From: Tigriopus japonicus
Taxonomy: Eukaryota > Arthropoda > Copepoda > Harpacticoida > Harpacticidae
Assembly (NCBI GenBank): GCA_010645155.1
Contig: CM021321.1
Coordinates: forward strand, 3,295,126-3,359,125
Direction: 5' to 3'
DNA: 64,000 nucleotides
The translations under genes and the position numbers were made by a program. The notes beneath the pieces are model-generated. The model searched no databases and had not been told where the DNA came from. It worked only from the letters and a program-made list of their open reading frames with translations. Positions 1 to 12,280 of the stretch are shown piece by piece (the stretch's first letter is position 1; every line of letters begins with the position of its first letter).

Positions 1-186
1 CTTACCCTGGATCCCAAACTCTTTGAGTTGATCGAGCAAAAGACCATGGTCGACCTTATCAAAGGCCTTGGCAAAGTCAAGATAGACTACATCAACTGAC
101 TCGTGACTATCAAGCCCCTCAATGATCTGCTCAATATGGTCAACCAATTGGGTGACTGTACTAAAATAGGCTCGAAACCCATGCCG
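1..186 (-). mobile_element. Non-LTR retrotransposon (LINE) reverse transcriptase fragment
   Basis: Read on the minus strand, this edge encodes about 60 residues of a LINE-type reverse transcriptase. It contains the block with the first catalytic aspartate, YLDFAKAFDKVDHGLL, preceded by a FSTVTQL stretch that is usual in CR1/Jockey-like elements. The frame is open to the window edge, so the downstream part lies outside. Upstream of about base 186 the similarity stops, so the copy is probably 5'-truncated. It may belong to the same family as the LINE 3' fragment at 57345-57614, but the two pieces do not overlap. Confidence 0.8.
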
Positions 187-3100
187 CCCAAATTTTATTA
201 GATTCTCAAAAATTGAAACATCTTGAATTTTGGCATGTATTTGTTGTTCTTTTTTCTTTGTTTTTTTTTTTGAAATATGGCTTGCACGTTTACCTTGTTA
301 CTTTGAAACTTCAGTTAAGAACAAACCACTTGAAGAGTTTCCTAACTAAATAAATTATGGGCCGTTTATTAATTATTAAGAGAAACAAAACAATTTGAAA
401 AGTAACTTTAGTTTGCAATGTTAAGATTTACTGGTTGTGGGCTGCCAGAATCGATGAGTGTTCCAAATCAATAGTTCTCAAAAAAATTGCCCAAAGGGGC
501 TTGACAGATTTCCAGAAATTACTAATAAAAATATTAAAAAGTGACTTGAATTGCCTATGAAGTTTTGTGTAATGGCCAATACTCGCGTTTGTGTAAATTT
601 GATAAATATCAAAAGATAAAAACACCCAAAAAAGACACCATGGCTAAAGCGTGAAAAAAACGTAATCATGGCCATCTTTTCAGGAAACTGAATTACTTCT
701 TGGATGTCATGAATTCACACAATGGGAGTAAACTAAAATACTACGGGTGAAGTTTTCGGTTGCATATCTTTTTAAACATTAAAAGTGTCAAATAAGTTTG
801 ACTAGATCATTAAATTTCCTGACATTTCACAGAGTGGATTTGTTCTTTACCAAACTATTAAAATTAAAATTTGTTTGCACTCATTACAATGAAGTTGTGT
901 TTTTTGACATTTGACAAAAAGTCTAAATAACTAGACGAACATTGAGCTCTTATCCAGTTCAAGTAATTCAAAGACCTTCGGACAAACCGAACTGAAAAAT
1001 TTCCCAAACGACCATTTCTACAAAAGCCAAATACGTCCATTCGATGGAATTAGTGTTATTAGATTGATTTTTCTCCCCACCCACGAATATTAGTTTTGCC
1101 AGTTTAATGAGCCCGAAAAATAACGACCAGTAACGTCAGAACTTTGCGGTCTGGTTGATCCCCTCCGAAAATGTGGTTGAACTGAACGACAAAGTATGCT
1201 GTTTTGACTAATTAGAATAAAAAGTTTTCCGTGCTTATTTCTACTTGGCAATTCATATTCAATTGAACTTTTGTTTTTACTTCACTTGCTCACGATTGAT
1301 TTTTTTTTTCAAAGAAATGAAAGTGGAAAGATCTAGATTTGAGGACACTTCATCTTGGCATTTCCCACGCAGCAACCATAATATTTAGCTGAGGTTTCGT
1401 CGATTGCCAACAAATGCATTTTAGTTTTTTGCTCAATCCAACGAAGAAGCTGGCCATCAATGTGGTCGTGGTAGATCTACAGTAGTAATATGTAGTTCTT
1501 TCACTATGGCGGGGTCATTCCATGTTTCAACTCGATTGGCGAAAAATGATGCTGATTCCTCCCATTTATTCAATCCAATAAATGCCACCTCAATTAGAGC
1601 ATCTTTGCGTAAATAATTGCCAGCTTCATTAAGTGCCTGACGCTTTGCTCGAAATGTGGCGTAAAGCGATTTTGTCACACTTGACCACCTTCCGCATCTC
1701 CTTGATGGGAATAAAAGCCAACCTTTGTATTCCATGGTTGAAAAACGAGTGGATCCGATTATGCTAGCTAGCACTCATATCAAAGAACTTGGCAAAAATG
1801 ATTTAAAAAAGTAACAGGGTAAAATTAATGGACGAATAACTGGATATTTCATCATTGGCGTCACATCCTCTCATGACCAAAGACCATCTGTATCCTACAG
1901 TGCAGTGCATTAAAACTAAGTGGAAGGATCAACCACCGTGACCAGTCTATAGAGTTGTAGGCTGGTAGGTAGGTAGTGCATGCACTACTTGACTACCAGG
2001 ACATCGAAGGCATTGAAAGGCTGGAAGAGTCTCATTGAAATCATCAGGCCAATTGTCTGACCTTCCAATGCCTCTGGCCAAGTTTGCCTGATCTTCAATG
2101 GCGATCTACTGTACATTGTCGTTCACTACATAGGAACACTTTGTGTAAGTTAGTTCACATGCATATGTCATGTTAAAATGGATTAAGAGTTTGTGATCAC
2201 AATTCGAACTGACCAAATGGGAAATTGTTCAAATGTTTGAACATGTTGCATGGTTTAGTTAAGAAAAACAGGGGAATAAGTTGTATTACAAAACGGACTA
2301 ATCCCTTTTCCTTGAAAGCATCACGTATCAATAGTGTTAGCACTTGGTTCGCAAAATAAGAAAAAGAAACATATGGTTGTTCGAAGTATACAGGGGACTC
2401 GGAAAAAAGAAAAGTCGTGAAAATATTATAAAAAGAATACCTCGCTGTTTTTTAGAACTGGAAAATGGAACTTGCAAAAATCCCTAGCATGTTGTGTCAA
2501 TCATAATAAATGTTATGCTACGTCAAGATTAATTAGAATGCTATGAAATGGGATTTGATTTAAAATTATCTTTCACGCCTTGAGCAAATGTCTCAGAAAA
2601 CAACTGTCCTCGACATCAGTGACAATCAATGCATGAACAACAATCTGAGACAACACTAACGGATTCAAGTAGTAATTAATCCACTTACTGAACTGACAAC
2701 AGTTATTTTGAAGGAGCAAAGTGTTATGCAGACTTGCCCATCCAGATTGATCATGCACGGGAACACCGTGAAATGCTATTAATTGTTAAAGGGCGACATG
2801 ATTTATCTTTTTTGAAAGACCACTTCCTTGTCAACCATCCCATGCGATTGCTTCGTATTCAAGCGAATAAGTTTGGAGAGCATTTGTCTTGTTGAATTGG
2901 AGAGAAAAAGGATTGCAATCATTGTCATTATGGCCGGTTCAACCTTGTCTAATCCACCAATGAAAGGACATCAAAGCCAACTCTTTGTGTTGGATTTGCA
3001 AGCCTGTGTGTGATGTGGCAGGTTTTTGAGACACACAGAAAGAAAGAAGGAGGTAAAGCATGAACCCGCTATTTTTCTGAGAACAAAAACAGACCACCAC

Positions 3101-4538
3101 CACCGGTTATGTACATGCGTACATAAGACAGGCCGCCTCTATCCATCCATCGCCAATCCGGCTGGCCCAACATACCGCTGTCAGGCACCCTTTAAACCAA
3201 AGCCAAACCCGCACACTTGGTCATTTGACATAATGTGAAATCCCACTCGCCTAACGTCGTCGCGATTGAACAAAGACATTTGAGAAAACGGGCAAAATCT
3301 CATTTCATGGCGGATCTGAGCTTTAAATTAGTGGGACCCCGAAGGGCGAAGACAATCTCGACCGCTTAAGCCTAGATTGTGGCGGTAGTGATTGGATGGA
3401 TGAGATGTGACATATTCCATGAAAGATTCGCACCAGCGTAATTACCTTGAAAAAAAATCACAGATTCAAATGTCCTGACCACACATTTGCGCCGCGCGGC
3501 AAAGTTAAAATCAAGAGCACCTCGCGGAATTCTGAAAACCAATTTGAGGCTTTAAGGGTGACGATGGAGGGTTGTTGCGTCACTGGGTAGAAGCAAGTCC
3601 CTGTCCATGGGAGTTGTAGGTCATTTCATCGCTTCCGATGACTGTGGAAACCTGGCTGACAATCCAAGATGAGGGTGATTCAACAAGAGACCATGGAATG
3701 TCGTCGTTTGCACATAATGGATGGATGAAGTGAGGAGAGAGGGCTGTTAGAAGTTGGCAAACACGCCACGATTATGCTATGCTCTCATGTTCAGGTTAAT
3801 TGATTTTACTCCTTCAAATTTTGCCAATATTTTCTTTCTCAATTACCACATCTCTGCCCCCGGTGCAGAAGGCAGATTTTCAACCAAACCTTGGGACCAA
3901 AGGACCAACCGGTCAGTTTTTTAAGAATAGAGCACTTAATGAACATAGAATACAGATTCCCAGCATTTTTTGGTTTTTGGTGAATACACAAAATTATCAG
4001 TCAATAAATAAGCTAGCTCAATAAAGATAATGCTAATGCGCGGAGTCCATGCGTGACCATAGCCTGAAGACAAAACCAGATGCAATGCATGAAAAGTCAG
4101 TTCCCAGACAGAAAAATGGCCATAATTAACTCATCATGACCAGAACGTTGTTGCCTTTGCGAACAAAGAGTCGTCAACCTAAGCCACCGATTGATTCTGG
4201 AAAATTTGAGTAATTATAAACCAATCAACTCCGGTTTGATAATGAATATTTGACAAGTGCGTACCTAAACTTTGACTGTGACTACAAAGTATGGCGATAG
4301 CAACACCTTAGGTGGTCAAGAAGAAGTAAAATGGGAAAAAATTACTTGATTCTCGTCTTGACTTGTTCTTTCTCGATTATTCTTTAATATGCTTATTTTA
4401 TGTACGCATTTTTTGTTTATGCTTATTCTCGTTCTTTCTCTTGTTTCAAGAAAAAAAAACCTCTTCTCTTGTATGTACAGCTCCCGCACACGTACGTTAA
4501 CTGGGTTCAAATTTCCCGCTTAAATTATTGGCCAGGTC
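187..4538. other. Intergenic, AT-rich, no supported gene
   Basis: No exon chain could be built here. Short open frames occur, for example around 1330-1774 on the minus strand and 2828-3238 on the plus strand. None shows a domain or consistent splice sites. The stretch from about 3000 to 3700 is less AT-rich and may hold 5' untranslated or promoter sequence of the following gene. Confidence 0.4.
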
Positions 4539-5687
4539 ATGCCAAAAAATCCTACTCGTTCTAAGACTCGCCCTTACCTAAATTGCGTTTGCATTAATAA
4601 TATGTGCACTTTATTCCAAAGTCGTCCAAATTTTTACGTAGCCTTTATAGAGTTGATCTTGGGACTCTTTTGGTTCGTTGGGTTTCATTGCATATTTTTC
4701 AAAATCGTGTCGATCCAATTCAGCCAAGGATTCGCTTTGGCGCGAAGTCAAATTCGAGATATTGCTACAAAACTGGTTTCAACCTGGTTTGCCATCACAA
4801 CTTGTTTAGCAGGGTGGCTAGGTGAGACTTTGACGAGTAATTTTCCCAAAGATATTCTTAAAATGTGTCCTCCCATGTTTAAGTGTTTGGGCAATGTCAT
4901 ACGGATCTGATTCGGGAACAAAAGTCCTTGGTCCAGCATTATGTCTTCTTCGCTCTGCCTTACTTTGTGTACGATATGTTTGCAATGTACTTGGTGTACA
5001 GAGAGTCTTCCGAGGAAAAACATACCTCTCATAGCCCAATATTGTTTCTTCGGAACCAATTTCTCCTTGTGTTCCATCATCTGATCATCTCGTTTATTGG
5101 GTAACTCCTTTTAAAATCTTTTGATGACTTCATCTAATTCTCGTTTCACTTTCAATTTGAAGGGGACCTGTCTTCATATATTTGCGTGGAGGTCTAGGCG
5201 ATTGTCTTCTGTCCTTAGCCTTCATGATGGAAGTATCCACGCCCTTTGTGAGTCTCAGGGCAATTCTACATCATCTGGGTAAAGCCGGCGTGTTACTATA
5301 GATTAAAGTACACGTTTGATTTTGAACATTGAATCATTTTAGGAATGAAAGATAGCAAATGGTACATCCTCAATGGTCTCACCATGGTGCTATCATTCTT
5401 TTTTGGACGAATTCTACTGATCCCATACATGTACCTGGCTTATGCCAATCAACTCGGTAAATTAGTAGCTGCAAAAAGGCTCCGGGTAATTTCTTCAATA
5501 ACATCAATAACTATTAATATGTCTTGTAGGAGTTTCCATGTGGCAGGTCCTGAACAATCAAGTTCCTAACTTTTGCACCTTTTCCATGATTGTGGTATAC
5601 TTACCGCAGATCTACTGGTTTGGGTTGATGGTAAAAGGCTCTTGGAGAGCTCTCCGGCCCTCACGTTCGTCAATAAAGAAGAACTAA
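4539..5687 (+). CDS. TLC-domain membrane protein, TLCD3 (FAM57)-like
   Basis: Five exons are inferred at 4539-4821, 4884-5100, 5163-5278, 5343-5456 and 5530-5687. All join in phase and give about 295 residues. Introns are 55-75 bp. The protein is multi-helical. It has the TLC hallmarks: FALPYFVYDMFAMYLVY in the middle, the paired histidines of FHHLIISF, and a second HH in LRAILHHLG. These resemble the TLCD3/FAM57 branch, ER or plasma-membrane proteins linked in vertebrates to ceramide metabolism. The C-terminus ends with a basic SRSSIKKN, which could be an ER retrieval signal. The start is uncertain: a second methionine at 4602 also precedes the first helix, and an upstream exon is possible. 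The stop lies 62 bp from the stop of the convergent SGF29 gene. Confidence 0.75.
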
Positions 5688-5749
5688 CTTGGCGACACGA
5701 GCATTTTATATTTTTTCCAAGAGCAATGTAATTTCAAAACTTGTAAGAT

Positions 5750-6908
5750 CTATTTTCCTTTCTTCTTATCCGTTACGGTGATAATGTATCGTTGAGCCAC
5801 ATACAAAGGAGGCGAATATCCATCAGCGTAACTTGGATCTTCAAACAACACTTGGTATTCGTCTGAGCCTGTCAACAACAAAAAGTCATTCATTCAAGCA
5901 TGTGATAACAAATTCTAACAAATATACACATATCTCCTTACCCGTAGAGGGCTGTTCCTTGATTACTCCTTTGTAAAAACAGGTGGTTTGAGGGTAGATG
6001 GCCATGACCGTGACGCCTGGAATTTACCCAAGCCTTAGATATATAACGGTTGTCAAAAAATGTGGATTAAAAGGATTATCTTACCTGGTTCATAGAGAGC
6101 TTCAGGATTGGTCTCCGGACAAGCTCTTCGTGTGGGTAAAGGAATGACTTTTCTTCGACTTAAAGCGTGTCGATCTTTCTGCTCTTCGTCAATGTCATCG
6201 ACTTCATAACGTCCCGTGGTTTGATTGTAGGTCACCACTTCGGCCAAAATCCAGTTCTCATCGCCATCGGGACTTCGCACCAAAGCCGCGGCCATATCGC
6301 CTGTAAATCCATTCAAATGAATGTATATAAGTATACATCTTGCTCAATAATAGCCCTTGAGCTTTTCCTTACCCGTTTGAGCCACATAATTCGCTTCAGC
6401 TGGTATGGCTCCACAAAGTGGGGGCGGATCCTCGCCTTCACGGCCCACCCAAAGAGGTATGGTTTGAGCTGAAGTGGCCAACATCTTCATGAGAGCTCCT
6501 CTTCGAATAGTCTCTTTGTTGCCCGCATTTCGGGCGGCAATCCGCATCTCGCTACGGATTTGACGGATTTGATAGATCTTGTCCAACGCTTTCCTCAACA
6601 ATTCCTCTTCCTGAGAAGATAATAACAATATAGATTCATTGAGCCTTTAAACATGTAGATTATTAGCCAAGACTTACTTTGTCCGCATCCTTGATGACAT
6701 CCTCATAGATTTGTTTGAGCTTGTTTCGTTGCGGTCCTTGAATGCGGTCATCTTGTTCAATTTTTTTGTGGAGTGTTCCCATAGCATTCAGGTTAGATTC
6801 TGAGGCTAGACGGACATGATCGTAGCTTTTAACGGTCTTGACAATGTCCTTCAGACACGAATTGATCTTTTGAGTGGCTTGAGGATCACTAGCGCTCATT
6901 AAAGACAT
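5750..6908 (-). CDS. SGF29: SAGA-associated factor 29 (SGF29/CCDC101) homolog
   Basis: Five exons are inferred at 6678-6908, 6373-6610, 6085-6300, 5942-6016 and 5750-5868, minus strand, all with GT-AG borders and matching phase. They give 292 residues, essentially the length of vertebrate SGF29 (about 293). The N-terminal half is helical and charged, as in the coiled-coil part of the family. The C-terminal half, from about residue 150, is the SGF29 tandem Tudor domain; recognisable blocks are GDMAAALVR, ENWILAEVV, RYEVDDIDEE, VTVMAIYPQTTCFYKG and YQVLFEDPSYADG. The aromatic residues that bind methylated H3K4 in the family fall in the last blocks. Known role: reader subunit of the SAGA/ATAC acetyltransferase module in the nucleus. 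The gene is head-to-head with ORAI, about 0.6 kb between starts. Confidence 0.93.
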
Positions 6909-7513
6909 TTTTATGTTAAAACTGGCAGATTTGATCCGCTTTCAAATTGTACCCCATCAAGAGCTGACAGCATAAACAAAGAGAGAAGCCAAATGAAAGA
7001 GCGAAAAACATGAAAACCACGAGGAAATGGAAACAGAATCAGGTCCGGTTTTTCAATTTTGATGGTTTAATATGAAAATATGAATGAAATTGTTGAAGAA
7101 TATCGACATGCCGAGGAATTCTTAAAACTGTCATCCCGACCCACAGTCTTGTCGACTCTTACTCAACCGGCAAATTGAGGCTTATAAATGATGTCAACAG
7201 CAAAATATAAACCAAATATCATTCTTACCTTTTTAGGATTTACCATCTAATGAAACCTGTTGTACATTCTAAGTCCTACCTCAACACTTACTCTGAAATA
7301 CTTTTAATGACATGTGTAAAATCAATGGGGGGTTGCTCATTGGCGTTGAACTCCAGGCGACACCCTGATAGGATGGATGATGTTCTATCAGAGTCAGCGT
7401 CAAGGACGTCTTCTCGAACCAAGACAGATTCGAACAAGTCATCAGAAATCGTCCCCTCTCCTAGGCATTTCTTATGCACTCTAGTGTGCTGGGTTCCGCC
7501 TCACCCGATCCCA
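6909..7513. promoter_or_regulatory. Divergent intergenic region between SGF29 and ORAI
   Basis: This 0.6 kb lies between the starts of two divergent genes and should contain both promoters. I see no clear TATA box with a matching start element on either strand. The frame that reads into ORAI is open back to 7250 and has in-frame ATGs at 7250 and 7370. The right half could therefore be 5' coding sequence of a longer ORAI isoform. Confidence 0.35.
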
Positions 7514-9802
7514 ATGTCAGGCGCCCTCAGCACGCCTCCTCTCGGACATCTTCGCCCACCCACTGATACTCATCAAGAGCTCCCGCCCACCATAGTCGCC
7601 GAATCCGTGTTTTCCGTGGGTTCCACCTCGAGTCGATATTCCGTGGGTCAATCCTCCGTGTCGATTCCTCTTCCGGGTACCGCAATAAAAAGCACACATG
7701 CCCTTTCTTATACTCGGGCTTTCCTTGTCTTCTTCTTCTCATTAGAACGTTGATGATGATGTTAGTGGTTTTATTTGCATGATTAATAAATCCATGGTGT
7801 GTTATAATCTTCAACGTGCCCGGTGAGGATCCAGAAGTGTAGATAGAGAGGTAGTTCAATACTTTGTTTCAGCATACGTGTCTACCGGGTTTGTGTCAGT
7901 GTCCTTGTCATTAACCTCCAATGTAACCCTAATCAATGCGTTGTGTGATGGGATGTGGATAGAGTGATTTCTAGAAGAGATGTTCTAATCGATCGATAAT
8001 TTACAGATCACTCCGTCAAGTCGTCGACTCGTTATCACCATCCTCATTTCGGAGTTGACCCCGTGTCTTCCCGTTCTTTTTACCCGAGTTCGCATCATTT
8101 TGGACACAGTGGGTTTGGCGTGGCCTCTTCATATCAGAGCATCGGATCGGTCGGGCATCCTCATCCGCTGAATTCTCAGCCCAGTTTCCTCTTACCGAAA
8201 AAGGCTTTGATCCTTGGCAACAACAACGGAAACATGCAGCCGGTAATTATAATATTTTTTGTTTTATCATGCACATTCTGGTCGCCGGAGTTTCCTGTTT
8301 CAATGACTTAGTTTGTAAGAGCGACTTAACCCATAACATGCCAACTCCACAAGGCCCAGCATTACTAATACTCTCCCCATCCCAATCTCACACGCTGCAC
8401 ACCCAGGACAAGGTTCGGATTCCACGCCCACCGCCTCCTCCTCAGTCAGTGTTTAGTGATATCACGTCTCAATACTCCTATCTTGGACCGCACCAAGGAC
8501 TCAATCCGAGCCATGCTCCAAGTTTCAAAGTATATTAGAATAAGGCAACTTCATCAAGCATATCTTCGCCAGATCCACGCTAGTTGCTCCAAGTAACTTT
8601 ACTGAACGAGTGATCTTACTTTCAGGGCGTGGATGAGAATATCTATCACTGGAAGGTGCTCAATCTGAGTCGTGCCAAATTGAAGGCCTCGAGTCGAACT
8701 TCGGCTTTGCTCTCGGGTTTCGCCATGGTGGCCATGGTTGAGATTCAAATCGACGACAATGTGCCTGAGCCACTACTAATACTGTTCGTGGTGTGCACAG
8801 TTCTACTGATCGCCGTCCACATGTTGGCCCTTATGATTTCCACATGCATTTTGCCCAACGTGGAGGCTGTGGCCAATCTCCATTATCAAACCCAGAAAAC
8901 CGTCTTTGAATCGCCTCACATGAAGATGAATATAATTGTCGAACTAGCTTGGGCTTTTTCGACCGTCATAGGTAAGCTAATCAATGAAGCCGCGACCATT
9001 GGCGTTCAAGGGTATTTTTGGTGATGAAAAACCCGACAATTAGGTGAAAATGCGACACTGTAACTTGGAGGAAGGTTTGCAACCGGCTGACAAATCTTTG
9101 CCATGTCAGGGGAACACTTTTTTACAAAAGCCAAATGTTCAAATGCGGTGAACGATTTTTGAAGTAGATTAATAACTAGAGTTATAGGCATCGTGCTTTA
9201 TAGCCGAACAAGCTTTCTTAAGTTGAAAAGTATTTTTAAACTTTTTTGGCAATTTTCAGAGGAATTGCAAATCCTCCGAAAAAAAGTGCCTCAAGAAACA
9301 CCAAACTAGCTTACAAATGCTTGCAAATAGTTTTTGTTAAAAATAAGGGTTTTTTAACATTCGATGCATCTTTTTCACAGCTCTTTTGAAAACAATCAAA
9401 ATCGTTAAGATGTGCATCTTTTTGACTTGGAAATTGACGTGTTGTAAAAAAGCAAAGTTTTACTTACCAAACTTTAAAAAAACATTTGTTTATGTTTATG
9501 TTTGATTTCTTTCAGGAATCTTGCTATTTTTAGTGGAGATTGCCATTTTATGTTGGGTCAAATTTTACACAATCATGCATTCGGCCGCTTGGGTGGCAAC
9601 TGGAATGCTCATCCCCATAATGGCCATCTTCATCGGGTTTGCCGCCCATTTCTACCTTAAACTAGTGTCTCATAAGTCTGAGGTCTATGAAGATGGCATT
9701 AAGGAGCTTCAACTTCTCCGAGCCCAACTCGAAGATCCAGAGGGTTCACCCAATCCCCAAAGATCACCGGAACCCGGATCCGGTCTCGTTCAAATTGTTT
9801 AA
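7514..9802 (+). CDS. Orai: ORAI calcium release-activated calcium channel
   Basis: Exons are inferred at 7514-7676, 8007-8242, 8626-8971 and 9516-9802 (343 residues). An optional in-phase exon at 8320-8529 would make it 413. The channel core is unmistakable. TM1 carries [12 protein letters not shown] with the selectivity-filter glutamate (E172 of the short form). TM2 is [21 protein letters not shown]3 is split by the last intron. TM4 is [19 protein letters not shown]. The C-terminus has a predicted coiled coil, [17 protein letters not shown], the STIM-binding segment in this family. The basic segment before TM1 ([13 protein letters not shown]) is present. The Ser/Pro/His-rich N-terminus resembles the long N-terminus of insect Orai. 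Role: plasma-membrane pore for store-operated calcium entry. The start was chosen at the ATG nearest the conserved part; upstream in-frame ATGs exist. Confidence 0.93.
8320..8529 (+). other. Possible ORAI cassette exon
   Basis: Between ORAI exons 2 and 3 lies an open stretch of 70 codons. It is flanked by a weak acceptor (TTTGTAAG before AGC) and a donor (TTCAAA before GTATAT). It is phase 0 at both ends, so it can be included or skipped without a frame change. The encoded segment is rich in proline, serine and histidine (RPPPPPQS), like the adjacent ORAI N-terminus. The acceptor lacks a good pyrimidine tract, hence the moderate confidence. Confidence 0.45.
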
Positions 9803-10008
9803 TCACAACCACCAACGAACCATATTGTTTCTATTTATTTGTTATCTTGGGTATGCCAGACTTGCCCACCAGAATCCGCGCAAACAAACCAGATGGTGTT
9901 TAGTGTTGCCATTTTGTGAAGTTTGGGCCTTGTAGGCACATTTGAGCGGTTTTTGTACGATTTTTATATTATTTGCTAGCAAGTTTTTTAGAGTGTCTGA
10001 GTCGCAGG

Positions 10009-10014
10009 AATAAA
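10009..10014 (+). terminator. Polyadenylation signal for ORAI
   Basis: AATAAA lies about 207 bp after the ORAI stop codon, before the convergent gene whose stop is at 10049. It is the only canonical hexamer in this interval on the plus strand. Confidence 0.5.
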
Positions 10015-10048
10015 GAAGAACAAAACAATGAGGTTAATGGACTACGTA

Positions 10049-12207
10049 TTATGACGAATGATGATTTTTAAAATACTCTGATAAGGCAATAACGTATTCG
10101 AGAATGACTCTCGAATCGCGATAGAGAAACCAATCTCTATGATAACGGAAACTCGTGTGGCCAACCTCCATGATGCCTTGTGGAACAAAGTCTGAGCCTA
10201 ATGGATTCCTAGACGGGATCTGAAAGATGAATCAGAGATCTTGGGGACATCATTTCTGTATCTACGCGAATTCAGTATGTAAGGAGATGAAGTACGCACG
10301 TTTAATTCTTGCATGGTAATGGCCACCTCGTTTAATACTCCGTTCACTTTATGCGTAGCTTCGGCAAATAATTCTGCGAATCGATCGTCGGCCTCAGTCA
10401 AATCTTTTACGATTTGAGCCAAAACCAATTTGACTCTCTCCAAAAAGTGTTTCATTTGAGGTAAGGATTCTTGTGGACTACGAGCACTCAACCAATCCTG
10501 GTCCAAGGATTCGTTCAAATTTTTAGGAATCTGAAACAATAAGGGTCTGGATATTTTACCCAATGTCTTTCAACCATGCCAGTTTTTACGGAACCTAGAG
10601 GCAAATTCGTTGCACAGCTTTTGATTGAAGGTTTGAAGCAAAATGTTTCACAACGTTTCAATTTTAAATTTGAAAGTGTATGAACCCCAATTTTTTTAAG
10701 GCCTCTTATTTTTACTTTGAACGTTTAGGTGATTATTTTCCCCAAATGATTGATACTTTTAATATAACTCAACATTTTAAGCCGAGACAACTTTTTGACA
10801 AACTTGCTGCATTCACACTATGATTGAGCACAAAGTCTTTACAATTTTTAAGGTAGATTTGAAAAAAGTATAATTCTTTTTAAATGTCCATTTAATCAAT
10901 TTTGGAGAGTTCTGATGTTTTAGACAAGTCTTTATGTAGTTTTCATTTTCAAAATATGTAAATAGGACCATGAATTGATTAAATATGGTATTCTACTCAC
11001 CGATATGAGGAACTAAAAGTTGTTCTAACTCCATCTGCTGATTAATTCAATCTCACAAACCACGGTAACCTGATATTTCCAAATCAATTTTTGTGATTAC
11101 TTAAACAGTTGTAAAATTTTCTTATACCGAAATAATTAGCTTATCCGACATCCACGTAATGTGACTGATGATCAAAAGATGGCAAATTTAGAGTTGTTGA
11201 ATATCATCATATCTTACAAAATGTGTTTGGAAAAAACTGTTGGACTAATTCAGGGGTCGGCGACCACTTTTGGGTCTAGGCCCACAAATTTGTTTATATG
11301 TTGTCAGGGGCCCACCAAACAGACGTTGGTAGGTTCAGGAGCTCATAAATTAACGCTCAAAGAGCATTGGGTTTACGGGTATAGTACTATGGATGTCTCG
11401 CAGGCCCACAATTTTGGACTTCCCCATAGCTCCTGGGCCCAGCAAAGACCACCCTTGGGCCCACATGTGGGCCGCGGCTTACGGCTGCCAACCCCTGGAC
11501 AAATTTATGTTCATGATCAAAAAGGAATTTATAATTAGGGAGCGGATTTTTTGTTGGTTAAAACTGGTTTTTCAATTAGTTTTTTCGTCAAAATCCCATC
11601 AAAGATCCATGATTTACTCCACAATCAAAGATTCTCAAAACAAAAAAACACTCCAAAAGCAAGCTTTTTACGAAGTTTGACACTAAGTTCGACTTCATAG
11701 ATGTACTAATTCAAAAAATCTCGCCCAGATTTCCTATAAAACAAAACAAAGGAAAAAAAAAATGTCCGTGACTCGAAGTTCGTCGGAAAATTTGCTCGTG
11801 TAACAGCAACATAAGATGAAATATCATCAAATCAATCACACACGTGGCAAATTCTCTGAAAATCGACTCTGATCACTACTTCTTCAAAAACTTACCTCTT
11901 CAAAAGTGAGGAACCAATCATATCTCTGATCGATCCATAGCATATGGTAAGCGTGAAAATTAGACTCAAATTTCTCGAGCACGTACTCTTCTCCAAAAAC
12001 TTCCAAATGCCTCAGAGCGTTTCTGGCGCTCAACGTGATCCCCGAGAAAAGGATCTCGCGAGGAGGGGTCTCTCGGGTCAGCGGACTGGATTGTGAGCCA
12101 TGAACCCCGTTGGTTTTCGCAGGCTCAGGGCATGATTGACTCTGTGGTTGTTGAGGGGGTAGAGAACTCACTGGTTGGGTTTTCTTCTTACAACAGGCCG
12201 ATCCCAT
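10049..12207 (-). CDS. Unrecognised protein with N-terminal lipidation motif
   Basis: Three exons on the minus strand (11896-12207, 10300-10530, 10049-10219) join in phase 0 and give 237 residues. I do not recognise the family. The N-terminus MGSACCKKK fits N-myristoylation at Gly2 plus palmitoylation at Cys5/Cys6 followed by basic residues, so a membrane-associated cytosolic protein is likely. Residues about 9-50 are Pro/Gln/Ser-rich. Then come two conserved-looking blocks: a helical one (ARNALRHLEVFGEEYVLEKF) and a C-terminal one (SFRYHRDWFLYRDSRVILEY). The middle exon is predicted helical (MKHFLERVKLVLAQIVKDL). The donor of exon 2 (AAC before GTGCGT) is slightly unusual. The first intron, 1.4 kb, holds a hAT-type MITE. 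The gene is convergent with ORAI, 246 bp between stops. Confidence 0.65.
11251..11497. mobile_element. hAT-type MITE (247 bp) with 8-bp target duplication
   Basis: Terminal inverted repeats begin CAGGGGTCGGCGACC and end GGCTGCCAACCCCTG. The flanking octamers GACTAATT and GACAAATT match at 7 of 8 positions, the duplication length of hAT transposons. The interior is GC-rich with repeated GGGCCCAC motifs and codes for nothing. A second, more worn copy lies at 42412-42647. It sits in the first intron of the minus-strand lipid-anchored gene. Confidence 0.8.
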
Positions 12208-12280
12208 GTCGTTGTTGAGGTCGATGCCAAGGCCTCACGCCTAATTACTGGAAGAGAAGTGATTAGAAATGACTGATGAC

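Noticed and set aside
1330..1774. Minus-strand frames reading AGNYLRKDALIEVAFIGL and, in another frame, TKMHLLAIDETSAKYYGCCV
   Set aside because: They look protein-like but need a frame change, have no convincing splice sites, and match no family I recognise. Possibly an old transposon or pseudogene piece.
4748..5080. Minus-strand 110-codon frame opposite the TLC-domain exons
   Set aside because: It overlaps the plus-strand exons that carry the TLC motifs and splice in phase; it has no domain of its own.
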